Positions 16,637 to 26,049 of a stretch of DNA of 64,000 bases are shown in pieces. Made by a program: the position numbers and the translations under genes. Source of the stretch: Rhizobium sp. CB3090 (GTDB lineage: Bacteria > Pseudomonadota > Alphaproteobacteria > Rhizobiales > Rhizobiaceae). The notes below the pieces were generated by a model. It made no database searches. It was not told the DNA's origin and saw only the letters and a program-made list of their open reading frames with translations. The DNA lies in the NCBI RefSeq assembly GCF_029714285.1, contig NZ_CP121663.1:868001-932000 (forward strand). The letters are read 5' to 3'. Every line of letters starts with the position of its first letter. Within the stretch, counting starts at the first letter, position 1.

Positions 16637-17695
16637 ATGGCATCGATCGATATCCAGAACGTTAAAAAAGCCTATGGCCACGTGCAGGTGCTGCACGATA
16701 TCGACCTCAGGATCAAGGATGGCGAGTTCGTCGTTCTCGTCGGCCCTTCCGGCTGCGGCAAGTCCACGCTGCTGAGGATGATCGCCGGGCTTGAAGACAT
16801 TAGCGGCGGCGAGATCCGCATTGCGAACAACCGCGTCAACGAGCTGCATCCGAAGGATCGCGACATTGCCATGGTGTTCCAATCCTATGCCCTCTATCCG
16901 CATATGAACGTCGCCGGCAATATGAGCTACAGCCTCAAGCTTCGTAAGATGGCAAAGGATAAGATCGGAAAGGCCGTCGCCGCAGCAGCATCGAAGCTCG
17001 GTCTCGATCCCCTGCTCGAACGCCGTCCGAAGGCGCTTTCCGGTGGCCAGCGCCAGCGCGTCGCCATGGGCCGCGCCATCGTACGCCAACCGAAGGCCTT
17101 CCTCTTCGACGAGCCGCTGTCGAACCTCGACGCGCGCCTGCGCGAACAGATGCGGGCCGAAATCAAGAAACTGCATGGCGATCTGAAGGCGACCTCGATC
17201 TATGTGACGCATGATCAGATCGAGGCGATGACGCTGGCGGACCGGATTGTCGCCATGCATGGCGGGGTGGTCCAGCAGGTCGGCAGTCCGCTCGAGCTTT
17301 ACGATCGCCCCGCCAATCTCTTCGTTGCCGGCTTTATCGGCTCTCCGGGGATGAACTTCCTCGACGCGACCTATGAAACAGGCGGTCTGAAGCTGAAGGA
17401 CGGAACCATCGTCCCGCTTTCGGCAGTACCGAACCTGCCGGCCGGCGCCAAGGTGACACTCGGCGTCCGACCGGAACACGTGGTTTTGTCCACGGACGGC
17501 TCCGGCATCAGCGCCGACGCGGAGCTTATCGAGCCGACCGGCTTCGGCATCATTCTCCACCTTTCGCTGCACGGCCTGCCCTTCAAGGTCTTCACGCTCA
17601 ATCGCGAGGTATTGAAAGCGGGGCCGAAAGTGAATGTGATATTCCCGTCGCAGCATCTGCACGTCTTCGACAGCGACGGACGGCGGGCGGGATAG
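16637..17695 (+). CDS. ABC transporter ATPase, CUT1 MalK/UgpC type
   Basis: A 352-aa cytoplasmic ATPase that energises the importer. It has Walker A (GPSGCGKST) at about 36-44, the Q-loop FQSYALYPH, the signature LSGGQRQRVAMGRAI, Walker B FLFDEPLSNLDA and the switch His in VTHDQ. The C-terminal TOBE/regulatory region (about 235-350) is typical of MalK and UgpC. It completes an operon of regulator, PLP enzyme, binding protein, two permeases and ATPase. Confidence 0.94.
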   Translation: MASIDIQNVKKAYGHVQVLHDIDLRIKDGEFVVLVGPSGCGKSTLLRMIAGLEDISGGEIRIANNRVNELHPKDRDIAMVFQSYALYPHMNVAGNMSYSLKLRKMAKDKIGKAVAAAASKLGLDPLLERRPKALSGGQRQRVAMGRAIVRQPKAFLFDEPLSNLDARLREQMRAEIKKLHGDLKATSIYVTHDQIEAMTLADRIVAMHGGVVQQVGSPLELYDRPANLFVAGFIGSPGMNFLDATYETGGLKLKDGTIVPLSAVPNLPAGAKVTLGVRPEHVVLSTDGSGISADAELIEPTGFGIILHLSLHGLPFKVFTLNREVLKAGPKVNVIFPSQHLHVFDSDGRRAG

Positions 17696-17782
17696 CAACA
17701 TCTCAAATGGCTGCAAATTGCCGCATCGAGCTTGCCCGCCGAACATCGTAGGGATCTGTCTGCAAGAGGGGACGAGACGACG

Positions 17783-18187
17783 GTGGAGAAGAAGCGCTTC
17801 GGCACGACGCAGTGGATGGTGCGCATCATGTGCGCCCTCGCGCTGGCGTTTGTCGGCTTCGCCCATCAGATGCCGATTTCCAATGCCGATGAACTCGCCC
17901 CCGCGGCGCTGGCGCAATACCAGTTGCCAGATGGCACATTACCGGTCTTGTGCATCACCTATAGAGGCTCCGACGGCAAGGAACATAGCAAGACGCAAGC
18001 GCCGGGTTGCGAAGCATGCCGGAGCGCTGCAGCAGCCCTGCTTCCCACGCCGCCGACGGACGTCTGCGAGCATCTTGCTGCTGCAGATCAGGATGAGTTA
18101 GCGCCCAGAACAGAAGCTTTCCATCGCCAGCTCTATCCGCCGAACACCGGCCCCCGAGCACCGCCCGTCCTCCAAATCCTTGTCTGA
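17783..18187 (+). CDS. Small secreted or membrane-anchored protein, DUF2946-like
   Basis: A protein of about 134 aa with one N-terminal hydrophobic segment (MVRIMCALALAFVGFAHQMP), likely a signal peptide. A central CITYRGSDGKEH stretch is followed by a CEAC pair (GCEACRSAAAALLP). These features resemble DUF2946-type proteins that often sit beside PepSY or metal-uptake membrane proteins, and a PepSY gene follows here. I chose the GTG at 17783, which has AGGGG about 11 nt upstream. The frame is open from 17732, and an ATG lies at 17816. The family assignment is tentative. Confidence 0.5.
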   Translation: MEKKRFGTTQWMVRIMCALALAFVGFAHQMPISNADELAPAALAQYQLPDGTLPVLCITYRGSDGKEHSKTQAPGCEACRSAAAALLPTPPTDVCEHLAAADQDELAPRTEAFHRQLYPPNTGPRAPPVLQILV

Positions 18188-18420
18188 GCCTGCCTCGCGG
18201 CGCGAGCCGTGACGCTTGTCATCAATGGCTGCCGGAAATGCACGACACCTGATCGTGCCGGCTGCGGGGGGATTGTCTCCATGCTGATCGCTGCGACGTG
18301 AACGGGCCGCCTCGGCGTCCCCTGCGCGTGGCACATCCGCATCAGGCTGCGACCAGAATGGCCGCTCCTTCCCGCAGACATGACTTCCCGGGCCGCCAGC
18401 CGATTTCCAGAGGATTTCCC

Positions 18421-19794
18421 ATGTCTGCTTTCACCGCCGCAGAACCCGCGGCAACAACCTCCCACAATATATCGCTCTACCGCGCGATCTGGCGCTGGCA
18501 CTTCTTCGCCGGCCTGCTGGTCATCCCCTTCATGCTCAATCTGGCGATCACCGGATCGCTCTATCTATTCAAAGATCAGATCGCCGATACCTTCTACGCC
18601 CACCGCAATATCGTCGCGGACGCGGGGGCGATGCTGATGCCGCAGCAGATCGTCGATGCGGCAGTTGCCGCGATCCCAGGCTCCAAGCCAGCTTCCTATC
18701 GCGAAGCGCCATCAGGCAATCGCTCCGCAGTGGTCACGGTATCGAAAGACGGACAGTCGAGCATCGTCTACGTCAATCCGCATAGCGGCGAGGTGCTCGG
18801 TTCGGTCGGCTCGAAGCAGGAATTCAGTTGGGTCGTCAAACGCATCCACAGCCTGCAGTATTTTGGAGAATGGACCAACCGCATCGTTGAGATCGTCGGC
18901 GGCTTCGCGCTTATGCTCGTCGTCACCGGTATTTACCTCTGGTGGCCGCGCCAGCAGACCGGCGGCGTCCTCAGCGTCCGCGGCACACCTTCGCGTCGTG
19001 TCTTCTGGCGGGATCTGCACGCCGTCACGGGCGCCATCGCCGGGATCGTCATCTTCTTCCTCGCCTTCAGCGGCATGCCCTGGTCTGGCTATTGGGGCGC
19101 CAATGTCAATGCCTGGCTGACGGCCCATGATCTCGGCACGCCGGCCGCGCTTTGGGACAATGTGCCGAAGTCAACGAAGGTGACGCAGGATATCGTCAAC
19201 CCGGCCGGCTGGATTGTCGAGAACGCGCCCGTTCCCCTGTCCGACATCGCCGCCTCGCGAGCCGCAAAGCCTATCGATCTGAACAAGGCTGCCGAGATCA
19301 TGCATGGGCTGGGCATGGCACCGGGATCCGATCTCGCGATCCCTGCCAATGAGACAGGCGTCTATACTGCCAGCCACTACGGAGGCGATCTCGGCGAGGA
19401 GCGCACCGTCCACATAGACCAATATTCCGGCAAGCCGCTTGTCGATCTTTCCTTCGACCAATACCCGGCGCTCGGTCAGGCAATCGAATGGGGCATCAAC
19501 GTCCATCAGGGCCAGGAATGGGGCTTGCTCAACCAGCTCCTGATGCTCATCACCTGCCTGGCGATCGTCCTTTCCTGCGTGACGGCCATCGTCATGTGGT
19601 GGAAGCGCCGGCCGACGGGACGTCTCGGCGTGCCGCCAATGCCGCCGCAGAAATCCGTCTATATCGGCCTATGGCTGATCGTGATCATCTTCGGCGCGGC
19701 CTTCCCGCTGACCGGCCTAGCCGTCCTTGTCATGCTGTTCTTTGATCAGATTGTCGTGCGCTTCGTGCCGCCACTCCGGCGCTTCTTCTCCTGA
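18421..19794 (+). CDS. PepSY-domain membrane protein (iron-uptake/flavin-reductase-like)
   Basis: A 457-aa inner-membrane protein. The first TM starts with RAIWRWHFFAGLLVIPFML, followed by a periplasmic PepSY domain and further TM helices (FALMLVVTGIYLWWPR; AGIVIFFLAFSGMPWSGYWG; C-terminal pair). Conserved histidines (W-H in TM1, H in RDLHAVTG) are typical of PepSY_TM proteins such as PiuB/FoxB, which help reduce or release iron from siderophores. The frame is open to 18298, but AGAGGA lies just upstream of the ATG at 18421. Iron involvement is inference from family. Confidence 0.85.
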   Translation: MSAFTAAEPAATTSHNISLYRAIWRWHFFAGLLVIPFMLNLAITGSLYLFKDQIADTFYAHRNIVADAGAMLMPQQIVDAAVAAIPGSKPASYREAPSGNRSAVVTVSKDGQSSIVYVNPHSGEVLGSVGSKQEFSWVVKRIHSLQYFGEWTNRIVEIVGGFALMLVVTGIYLWWPRQQTGGVLSVRGTPSRRVFWRDLHAVTGAIAGIVIFFLAFSGMPWSGYWGANVNAWLTAHDLGTPAALWDNVPKSTKVTQDIVNPAGWIVENAPVPLSDIAASRAAKPIDLNKAAEIMHGLGMAPGSDLAIPANETGVYTASHYGGDLGEERTVHIDQYSGKPLVDLSFDQYPALGQAIEWGINVHQGQEWGLLNQLLMLITCLAIVLSCVTAIVMWWKRRPTGRLGVPPMPPQKSVYIGLWLIVIIFGAAFPLTGLAVLVMLFFDQIVVRFVPPLRRFFS

Positions 19795-19831
19795 GCTTTC
19801 GACCGACCTCAAGGCAGGGGGTATCGACAGG

Positions 19832-19873
19832 AACGCGGGATCAGCGCCAGTGCGGACGCTGATCTCGCGTTTT
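19832..19873 (+). terminator. Rho-independent terminator after the PepSY gene
   Basis: A 15-bp stem, AACGCGGGATCAGCG (19832-19846) with CGCTGATCTCGCGTT (19857-19871), has one G-T pair and a 10-nt loop. A short T-tract follows immediately (TTTT at 19870-19873). Confidence 0.75.
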
Positions 19874-19968
19874 CAGAAACGAATGGCTTCTGGATTGTTC
19901 ATTGAACGTGGGAACTCTGACGCGATTGCCTTATGGAACTTGAAATCGCAGTGGCCATGCGAGCGATT

Positions 19969-20637
19969 CTACCAGACATATGGGATGAGCCGATATCGCA
20001 CGCGCGCCGCATAGGCTTGATAGCCGCTCAGCTCCGCGCTTAAAGCGCGCTCCTCATGCACCGCACGCCAGGCGACACCCAGGATGAACACCACGGAGAA
20101 TGCGATGCCGAACCAGGAACCGAGCAATAGCGGCATGCCAATGAGGAAAAACAACGCGCTCGCATACATCGGATGGCGAACAACAGCATAGGGACCGGTG
20201 TCGATCACCTTCTGATCTTTTTGGATCTTTACCACCGGCGCAGCGAAGGCGTTTTCGCGAAACGTCCACCAGGTACCGAGCATGTTGACCGCCATACCAA
20301 GGCCGCCGAGTACCTGAAGCCATGGCGGCACCGCCCGAAAACCCATCCGGGCCGCGTCCCAACCCATGAAGTACAGCCAGCCCAAGAAGGCCAAAACGAA
20401 AAACGTCAACCAGACGCGATCCCATGGCTTCTGATCACGCTGCAGCGGAGATGCCATACGTTCACGCAACAGGCGCGGGCTACGCTTCGACAACCAAAGG
20501 ATCATCGCCAAGCCGCCGAACACGAAGAAGGCTATTACAACCCAGGCGCCCGGAAAAGCCAGCGTACCCGCCGGCCACAGCAGCAGGGCTGCAATAAAGA
20601 CCGACCATGCCAGGAGTTGGAGCAAGTAGATCGCCAT
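19969..20637 (-). CDS. Isoprenylcysteine carboxyl methyltransferase-like membrane protein
   Basis: A 222-aa protein with five or so hydrophobic helices. The C-terminal ICMT/PEMT motif is GPYAVVRHPMYASALFFLIG followed by E-E-R (HEERALSAELSGYQAY). This fold binds S-adenosylmethionine at the membrane. The bacterial substrates are largely unknown, so no specific reaction is assigned. I used the ATG at 20637, which has GGAG 7 nt upstream, rather than the TTG at 20649. It is convergent with the PepSY gene and not obviously part of the ectoine locus to its right. Confidence 0.85.
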   Translation of the reverse strand: MAIYLLQLLAWSVFIAALLLWPAGTLAFPGAWVVIAFFVFGGLAMILWLSKRSPRLLRERMASPLQRDQKPWDRVWLTFFVLAFLGWLYFMGWDAARMGFRAVPPWLQVLGGLGMAVNMLGTWWTFRENAFAAPVVKIQKDQKVIDTGPYAVVRHPMYASALFFLIGMPLLLGSWFGIAFSVVFILGVAWRAVHEERALSAELSGYQAYAARVRYRLIPYVW

Positions 20638-20904
20638 GGCACACTCCAAAAACCGTCAACGGGAAAAGCCGGAGGCACGCCTGAAGCAAATACGCTTCTC
20701 GCGACGGTGCTCTTTTGATCAATCAATAAAATCCATTCCACGTTGATATTGTTCCTCGTGGGATGCGCCCAGACCCTTCTTGCTGCAACATGCGATCCCC
20801 GACGCGGCCGCGAGAAACCAATTCCCGGATATGCGCTTGTCAGTCCCGGTCTCGAATGTCATTGGTCGATTAAATAGTCAGCTCATTCACACGCAGTTCT
20901 GCAA

Positions 20905-21399
20905 ATGAAACTCGATGCAATCGATTTGCGCATACTGGATGCCATTCAACGCGATGGCCGCATCACCAAACTCGCGCTCGCCGAAAAGGTAGGACTTTCG
21001 CCGACTCCATGCTGGCTTCGGCTGCGGAAGCTGGAGAAGGCCGGGATCATTACCGGCTATCATGCCCATCTGTCGCCGCGCCGGCTTGCAGCAGTTGCAA
21101 GCGTGATGGTCGAACTCACACTCGCCAACCATCGTCAGAGCGACTTCGAGCGCTTCGAGCGGGCAATCTCCTCCGTTCCCGAAATCGTCGCCTGCTGGTC
21201 GGTCGGCGGCGGCGTCGACTACATTCTGAAGATCATGACGCCCAATATCGATGCCTATCAGCGGCTGATCGATGGCCTTCTGGATCGCGACCTCGGCATC
21301 GAACGTTATTTTACCTATATCGTGACGAAGACCGTGAAGGAGGAGACCGTGCTTCCGATCGCCAATCTTCTTTCCGCAGAGTCTCCGGGCGATGAATAG
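20905..21399 (+). CDS. doeX: Lrp/AsnC-family regulator of ectoine catabolism
   Basis: A 164-aa regulator. The N-terminal winged HTH (LDAIDLRILDAIQRDGRITKLALAEKVGLS, given as positions 3-32) is followed by a linker and the RAM effector/oligomerisation domain (about 70-150). Lrp-type genes are standard members of ectoine clusters (DoeX/AsnC), where the protein senses a catabolic intermediate or amino acid. Here it directly precedes the aldehyde dehydrogenase and aminotransferase genes. No clear ribosome site is visible before the ATG at 20905. The role is assigned from context. Confidence 0.85.
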   Translation: MKLDAIDLRILDAIQRDGRITKLALAEKVGLSPTPCWLRLRKLEKAGIITGYHAHLSPRRLAAVASVMVELTLANHRQSDFERFERAISSVPEIVACWSVGGGVDYILKIMTPNIDAYQRLIDGLLDRDLGIERYFTYIVTKTVKEETVLPIANLLSAESPGDE

Positions 21400-21519
21400 A
21401 GACTCTCTCTACGGCTGCCTTTCTCTTTAGGCCCTCTCTCTCTTTCAGCGGCGAGCAATGGACAATGTCTCGCGGCGTTCCGTGAGAGCATTGCGGCACC
21501 CGGAAAGAGAGGTCTGCCG

Positions 21520-23016
21520 ATGCCTGCAGTATGCGCCCGCCCCGACTATCATGAAGCCCTGTCACGACTGAACGACCGGCATCTCCTTAGGGATCTATCC
21601 TACGTCGGCGGTCGCTGGGTCGCCGCCAAGACCGGCGCGAGCTTCGAGGTGAGCGATCCCGCCTCGGCCACAACGCTGGCCTGGGTTTCGAGCCTCGGCA
21701 GGGATGAGACGTTGGAGGCGATCGACGCGGCGGCGCATGCCTTTTCAGCCTGGCGTTCGCTTCTGCCGCAGCAGCGCGCATCGATCCTGCGCAGGTGGTA
21801 TGAGCTGATGCTCGCTGCGAAAGAGGATCTGGCGCTGATCATGACGCTGGAACAGGGCAAGCCGCTCACCGAATCCCGCGGCGAGATCGACTACGCCGCA
21901 GGCTTCATCGAATGGTATGCGGAAGAAGCCAAGCGGATCAATGCCGAGAGTGTCACCAGCCATCTGCCGGACACCGAAATGATCGTGCGCCGAGAGGCAT
22001 TGGGTGTCGTGGGGATCGTCACGCCCTGGAACTTTCCTTCCGCCATGCTCACGCGCAAGGCGGTCGCGGCTCTTGCCGCCGGATGCACCGTCGTCGCCCA
22101 TCCATCGTCGGAAACGCCGCTGTCCGCGCTTGCCCTCGCCGAGCTCGGGGAACGTGCCGGCCTTCCCGCCGGTGTCTTCAACATTGTCACCGGCGATGCT
22201 GCGACGATCGTCGGCGCTCTCTGCGAGGATGCCCGGGTGCGGGCATTGAGCTTCACCGGCTCGACGGAAATCGGCAAACTGATTGCCGGCCAATGCGCTC
22301 CGACCATGAAGCGGCTGGTGATGGAACTCGGCGGGCACGCGCCCCTGATCATCTTTGACGACGCCGATCTCGATCGTGCCGTGGATATCGCGATCAATGC
22401 CAAATTTGCGACCTCCGGCCAGGATTGCCTAGCTGCCAATCGCATGTTCGTACAGCGCTCGATCTTGGAGCCCTTCGTCGCTGCCTTTGCGAAACGGATC
22501 GCAGCCCTCAAGGTCGGTGACGGACTGATGGACGCCGTCGACATTGGTCCGCTGATGCACGAGCGGGCTCTGGCGAAGGTCGAGGAACATGTGGCCGATG
22601 CGCTGAAACGCGGCGCAAAACTAGCCGTCGGCGGCAAACGCCATGCGGCAGGGCCGCTCTTCTTCGAACCGACACTGCTCGTAAATCCGCCGCCGGATGC
22701 GTTGATCATGCGTGAGGAGACCTTCGGGCCGGTCGCCGCGGTAACATCATTCGATACCGAAGCCGAAGTCATCGCTCGCGCCAACGATACCGAATATGGC
22801 CTCGTCGCCTATGTCGTGACGCAAAACGGCGCACGTCAGATGCGCCTCGGCCGGGCGCTGGATTACGGGATGGTGGCGATCAACCGTGTGAAGATCACCG
22901 GTGGGCCGGTTCCCTTCGGGGGATGGAAGCAATCCGGCCTTGGCCGGGAAGGTTCGCGCCACGGCATCGAGGCCTTCACCGAGCTCAAATATCTCTGCAT
23001 CGACACGGCTGCCTGA
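21520..23016 (+). CDS. doeC: Aldehyde dehydrogenase of ectoine catabolism (aspartate-semialdehyde dehydrogenase)
   Basis: A 498-aa NAD(P)-dependent dehydrogenase of the succinate-semialdehyde dehydrogenase-like group. It has the NAD-binding stretch TPWNFPSAMLTRK, glycine motif FTGSTEIG, general base E269 (MELGGHAP) and catalytic cysteine C303 (SGQDC). In ectoine breakdown DoeC oxidises aspartate semialdehyde to aspartate. That assignment comes from its place between doeX and doeD in a locus that also carries doeA, doeB and ehu. Without this context it would be called GabD-like. A GAGAGG ribosome site precedes the ATG at 21520. Confidence 0.88.
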   Translation: MPAVCARPDYHEALSRLNDRHLLRDLSYVGGRWVAAKTGASFEVSDPASATTLAWVSSLGRDETLEAIDAAAHAFSAWRSLLPQQRASILRRWYELMLAAKEDLALIMTLEQGKPLTESRGEIDYAAGFIEWYAEEAKRINAESVTSHLPDTEMIVRREALGVVGIVTPWNFPSAMLTRKAVAALAAGCTVVAHPSSETPLSALALAELGERAGLPAGVFNIVTGDAATIVGALCEDARVRALSFTGSTEIGKLIAGQCAPTMKRLVMELGGHAPLIIFDDADLDRAVDIAINAKFATSGQDCLAANRMFVQRSILEPFVAAFAKRIAALKVGDGLMDAVDIGPLMHERALAKVEEHVADALKRGAKLAVGGKRHAAGPLFFEPTLLVNPPPDALIMREETFGPVAAVTSFDTEAEVIARANDTEYGLVAYVVTQNGARQMRLGRALDYGMVAINRVKITGGPVPFGGWKQSGLGREGSRHGIEAFTELKYLCIDTAA

Positions 23017-23048
23017 CGGGCCACAAACTTTCAGCAAAGGAAAATATC

Positions 23049-24428
23049 ATGTTGGACAAGCGCAACGAACTGAACGCGTGGGACAGGGATCACTTCTTTC
23101 ATCCCTCGACCCATATGGGAATGCACGCACGCGGCGAAACGCCGACCCGAGTCATCGGCGGCGGCGAAGGCGTCTACATCACCGATACCAACGGCAAGAA
23201 GAGCCTCGATGCATTTGCCGGCCTCTACTGCGTCAATGTCGGCTACGGCCGGCAGAAAATCGCCGACGCCATCGCCGAGCAGGCAAAGAACCTCGCCTAT
23301 TATCACGCCTATGTAGGACACGGCACGGAAGCGTCGATCACGCTTGCCAAGATGATCATCGACCGGGCGCCCAAGGGCATGAGCCGTGTCTATTTCGGCC
23401 TCTCCGGCTCGGACGCGAACGAGACAAACATCAAGCTCGTCTGGTACTACAACAATATTCTCGGCAGGCCGGAAAAGAAGAAGATCATTTCGCGCTGGCG
23501 CGGCTATCATGGATCAGGGGTCATGACCGGCAGCCTTACCGGCCTCGAACTCTTCCATAAGGCTTTCGACTTGCCGCGGGAACCCATTCGCCATACGGAA
23601 GCACCCTATTTCTTCCGGCGCCCCGATCGGTCGATGAATGAAGAACAATTCGCCCAATATTGTGCCGACAAGCTGGAAGAGATGATCCTGGCCGAAGGTC
23701 CGGAAACGGTGGCCGCCTTCATCGGCGAACCGATCCTCGGCACCGGCGGCATCGTTCCGCCGCCGAAGACCTATTGGCAGAAGATCCAGGCCGTACTCGA
23801 CAAATACGACGTCCTTCTCGTCGCCGACGAGGTCGTCACCGGTTTCGGCCGGCTCGGAACCATGTTCGGCTCGGACCATTACGGCATGAAGCCGGATCTG
23901 ATCACTATCGCCAAGGGCTTGACCTCGGCCTATGCGCCTCTGTCGGGCAGTATCGTCTCCGATAAGATGTGGCGGGTGCTCGTACAGGGTTCCGATCAAC
24001 TCGGCGCCATCGGCCATGGCTGGACCTATTCCGCCCACCCGATCTGTGCGGCCGCCGGTATTGCCAATCTTGAACTGATCGATGAACTCGGCATCGTGGA
24101 AAACGCCGCTTCGACCGGTGCCTATTTCCGCTCCGAGCTCGCCAAGGCTGTCGGCGATCACAAGCATGTCGGCGAGGTCCGTGGCGATGGGCTGATGGCG
24201 GCGGTCGAATTCGTCGAAGACAAAGATGACCGCAAGTTCTTCGATCCTGCGAAGAAGATCGGCCCGCAGGTGGCGTCGGCTCTGCTTGAGCGTGGCGTGA
24301 TCGGACGCGCCATGCCGCAGGGAGACATTCTCGGCTTCGCGCCGCCTCTATGCCTGACGCGCGACGAAGCCAATATCGTCGTCAAGGCTGCGGCGGATGC
24401 GATAAAAAGCGTATTCTCAAATCTTTGA
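23049..24428 (+). CDS. doeD: Class-III aminotransferase of ectoine catabolism (diaminobutyrate transaminase)
   Basis: A 459-aa PLP enzyme of the omega-aminotransferase group. It has the phosphate-binding SGSDANETNIK, the D of VADEVVTGFGRLG and Schiff-base K289 (TIAKGLTSAYAPL). DoeD converts L-2,4-diaminobutyrate to aspartate semialdehyde, which DoeC then oxidises. The ATG at 23049 has AAAGGA 8 nt upstream, 32 bp after doeC, so the longer open frame from 22923 is not used. The specific substrate is inferred from the surrounding ectoine genes. Confidence 0.88.
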   Translation: MLDKRNELNAWDRDHFFHPSTHMGMHARGETPTRVIGGGEGVYITDTNGKKSLDAFAGLYCVNVGYGRQKIADAIAEQAKNLAYYHAYVGHGTEASITLAKMIIDRAPKGMSRVYFGLSGSDANETNIKLVWYYNNILGRPEKKKIISRWRGYHGSGVMTGSLTGLELFHKAFDLPREPIRHTEAPYFFRRPDRSMNEEQFAQYCADKLEEMILAEGPETVAAFIGEPILGTGGIVPPPKTYWQKIQAVLDKYDVLLVADEVVTGFGRLGTMFGSDHYGMKPDLITIAKGLTSAYAPLSGSIVSDKMWRVLVQGSDQLGAIGHGWTYSAHPICAAAGIANLELIDELGIVENAASTGAYFRSELAKAVGDHKHVGEVRGDGLMAAVEFVEDKDDRKFFDPAKKIGPQVASALLERGVIGRAMPQGDILGFAPPLCLTRDEANIVVKAAADAIKSVFSNL

Positions 24429-24470
24429 CGTAGCGGCCGCCAATAGCCGGTGCAGGCTCGTACGAGGATT

Positions 24471-24500
24471 GCTCAGTCCGTTGTTGACAACGGACTGAGC
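24471..24500 (+). terminator. 30-bp near-perfect palindrome after doeD
   Basis: GCTCAGTCCGTTGT (24471-24484) and ACAACGGACTGAGC (24487-24500) are exact complements separated by TG. As RNA it makes a very stable hairpin that could end the doeXCD transcript, although no T-run follows. Because it lies 74 bp before enuR it could also be an operator. Confidence 0.6.
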
Positions 24501-24573
24501 ATATCGGCTTAGTCATCGCCATGCCGCATTGAATGGTGTACATGGATATCCTGCAATTGTACCGGATCAATCC

Positions 24574-26004
24574 ATGCTTCGTCATGATTCAATAGGCCAG
24601 CACAACCATGTCTGGAAACCCGTCCTTCAGCATCGCAAGGGCGTGACCAAGCACAAGCTGCTTACCGACAAGATCATTTCCGATATCGATGATGGTATCC
24701 TTCCGGTCCATACACGGATGCCGACCCATCGCGATCTCGCCCATGCGCTGGGGATTTCGGTGCAGACCGTGAGCATCAGCTACAAGGAAGCGGAACGGCG
24801 CGGCTATCTGCGCGGCGAAGTCGGTCGCGGCACCTTCGTGCGCAGCCGCGTTACCGAACGCGCCGACAGCTTCATGCTCGACCGCGATCCGAGCGGCAGC
24901 GCCGATCTTTCCATCATCCGGGCCGTCTACACCGAAGCGCACGAGCGATCGGCACGTGAGCTGATGCACGCTCTCGCCGAAAGCGACAACAGCAGTTTCA
25001 TGCGGCCATGCCGTCCGATCGCAGGCCTCGACGCCCATCGCGCAGCGGCGCAATCTTGGCTGGCGCGCCTGTCCGTCGATGCCGATCCCGATCGCATCCT
25101 CATCACCAACGGCGCCGCTCACGGCCTTTTCCTGGCGGTGGCCTCAGTTGTCCGGCCCGGCGAGGTCGTTCTGACTGAAAACCTCACCGATCACGGCATT
25201 ATCGGCCTTGCCAATGTGCTGGGTTTCACGCTTCGCGGTCTGCCGACCGATCGCGAAGGCATCTTGCCGGACGCCTTCGAGAATGCCTGCGCAGTCGGCG
25301 ACGTGTCAGCGCTGGTCGTCATTCCGTCGCTCAGCAACCCGACGAGCCATGTCATGGGCGCGGAGCGTCGTCGTGCCATTGCCGATATTGCGCGCCGACA
25401 TGGCATCTTCGTCATCGAAGACGAAGTCTATAAGCCGCTGTTGCGAGAGCCCCTTCCCTCCATGCCGGACCTGCTGCCCGAACTCGGCTTCTTCGTCACC
25501 AGCTTTACGAAATCAGTGATGACGGGCTTGCGCGCCGGCTATCTCGTCGTCCCGGCGAATTATTCCATCCGTGTTGCCTCGATCCTGCGCGTCACCGGAT
25601 GGAGCGCCACCAATGTCGTGGCAGAAATGGCCTCGCGCTGGGTTCTGGATGGCACCGCCGATGCTTTGATTGCCGTTCAGAGAACGGAGGCCCAGGCCCG
25701 GCAGGCAATCGTATCGGAAGTGATGGGTCCCTTCGTCGCTGGCAGCCATCCTCTATCGCTGTGCGCGTGGCTCTCGGTGCCCGAGCGCTGGACGGAGGAG
25801 GGACTCGTTCGCGTTCTCGCCCGCAAGGGTGTCGCGGTCACACCATCAGATCCATTCGTCGCCGGCGGAGAACGGCCGGGCGGCGGAATTCGCATCTGCC
25901 TCGGCGGCCGTCTGTCGCATTCGGCGCTTCGCTCGGCGCTGGAAACGGTCCGCAGCGCCTTCGAACAATTGCCACCGATTTTCGATGTGGGATCGATCGC
26001 TTAA
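24574..26004 (+). CDS. enuR: MocR/GntR-type regulator of ectoine utilisation
   Basis: A 476-aa chimeric regulator. The N-terminal GntR winged HTH (HRDLAHALGISVQTVSISYKE, about residues 48-67) is joined to an aminotransferase-I fold with the PLP lysine K313 (SFTKSVMTGLRAGY). Known EnuR proteins bind PLP covalently and are released from DNA by ectoine-derived diaminobutyrates. Position between the doe arm and the ehu arm supports the name. I start at the ATG at 24574, which gives the usual family length. An ATG at 24529 would add 15 residues. Convergent with ehuA. Confidence 0.9.
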   Translation: MLRHDSIGQHNHVWKPVLQHRKGVTKHKLLTDKIISDIDDGILPVHTRMPTHRDLAHALGISVQTVSISYKEAERRGYLRGEVGRGTFVRSRVTERADSFMLDRDPSGSADLSIIRAVYTEAHERSARELMHALAESDNSSFMRPCRPIAGLDAHRAAAQSWLARLSVDADPDRILITNGAAHGLFLAVASVVRPGEVVLTENLTDHGIIGLANVLGFTLRGLPTDREGILPDAFENACAVGDVSALVVIPSLSNPTSHVMGAERRRAIADIARRHGIFVIEDEVYKPLLREPLPSMPDLLPELGFFVTSFTKSVMTGLRAGYLVVPANYSIRVASILRVTGWSATNVVAEMASRWVLDGTADALIAVQRTEAQARQAIVSEVMGPFVAGSHPLSLCAWLSVPERWTEEGLVRVLARKGVAVTPSDPFVAGGERPGGGIRICLGGRLSHSALRSALETVRSAFEQLPPIFDVGSIA

Positions 26005-26049
26005 AGCAACCCTATGCCGGGACAGGTCGGCAAAGGAGGTTCTTTTCAG

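Noticed and set aside
16622..17917. Long reverse-strand open frame (431 codons) opposite the ABC ATPase
   Set aside because: It lies antisense to a gene with all ABC ATPase motifs, has no ribosome site and shows no family pattern. GC-rich third positions create such shadows.
24471..24500. Palindrome as part of a CRISPR array
   Set aside because: Single copy, no spacer periodicity and no cas genes in the window.
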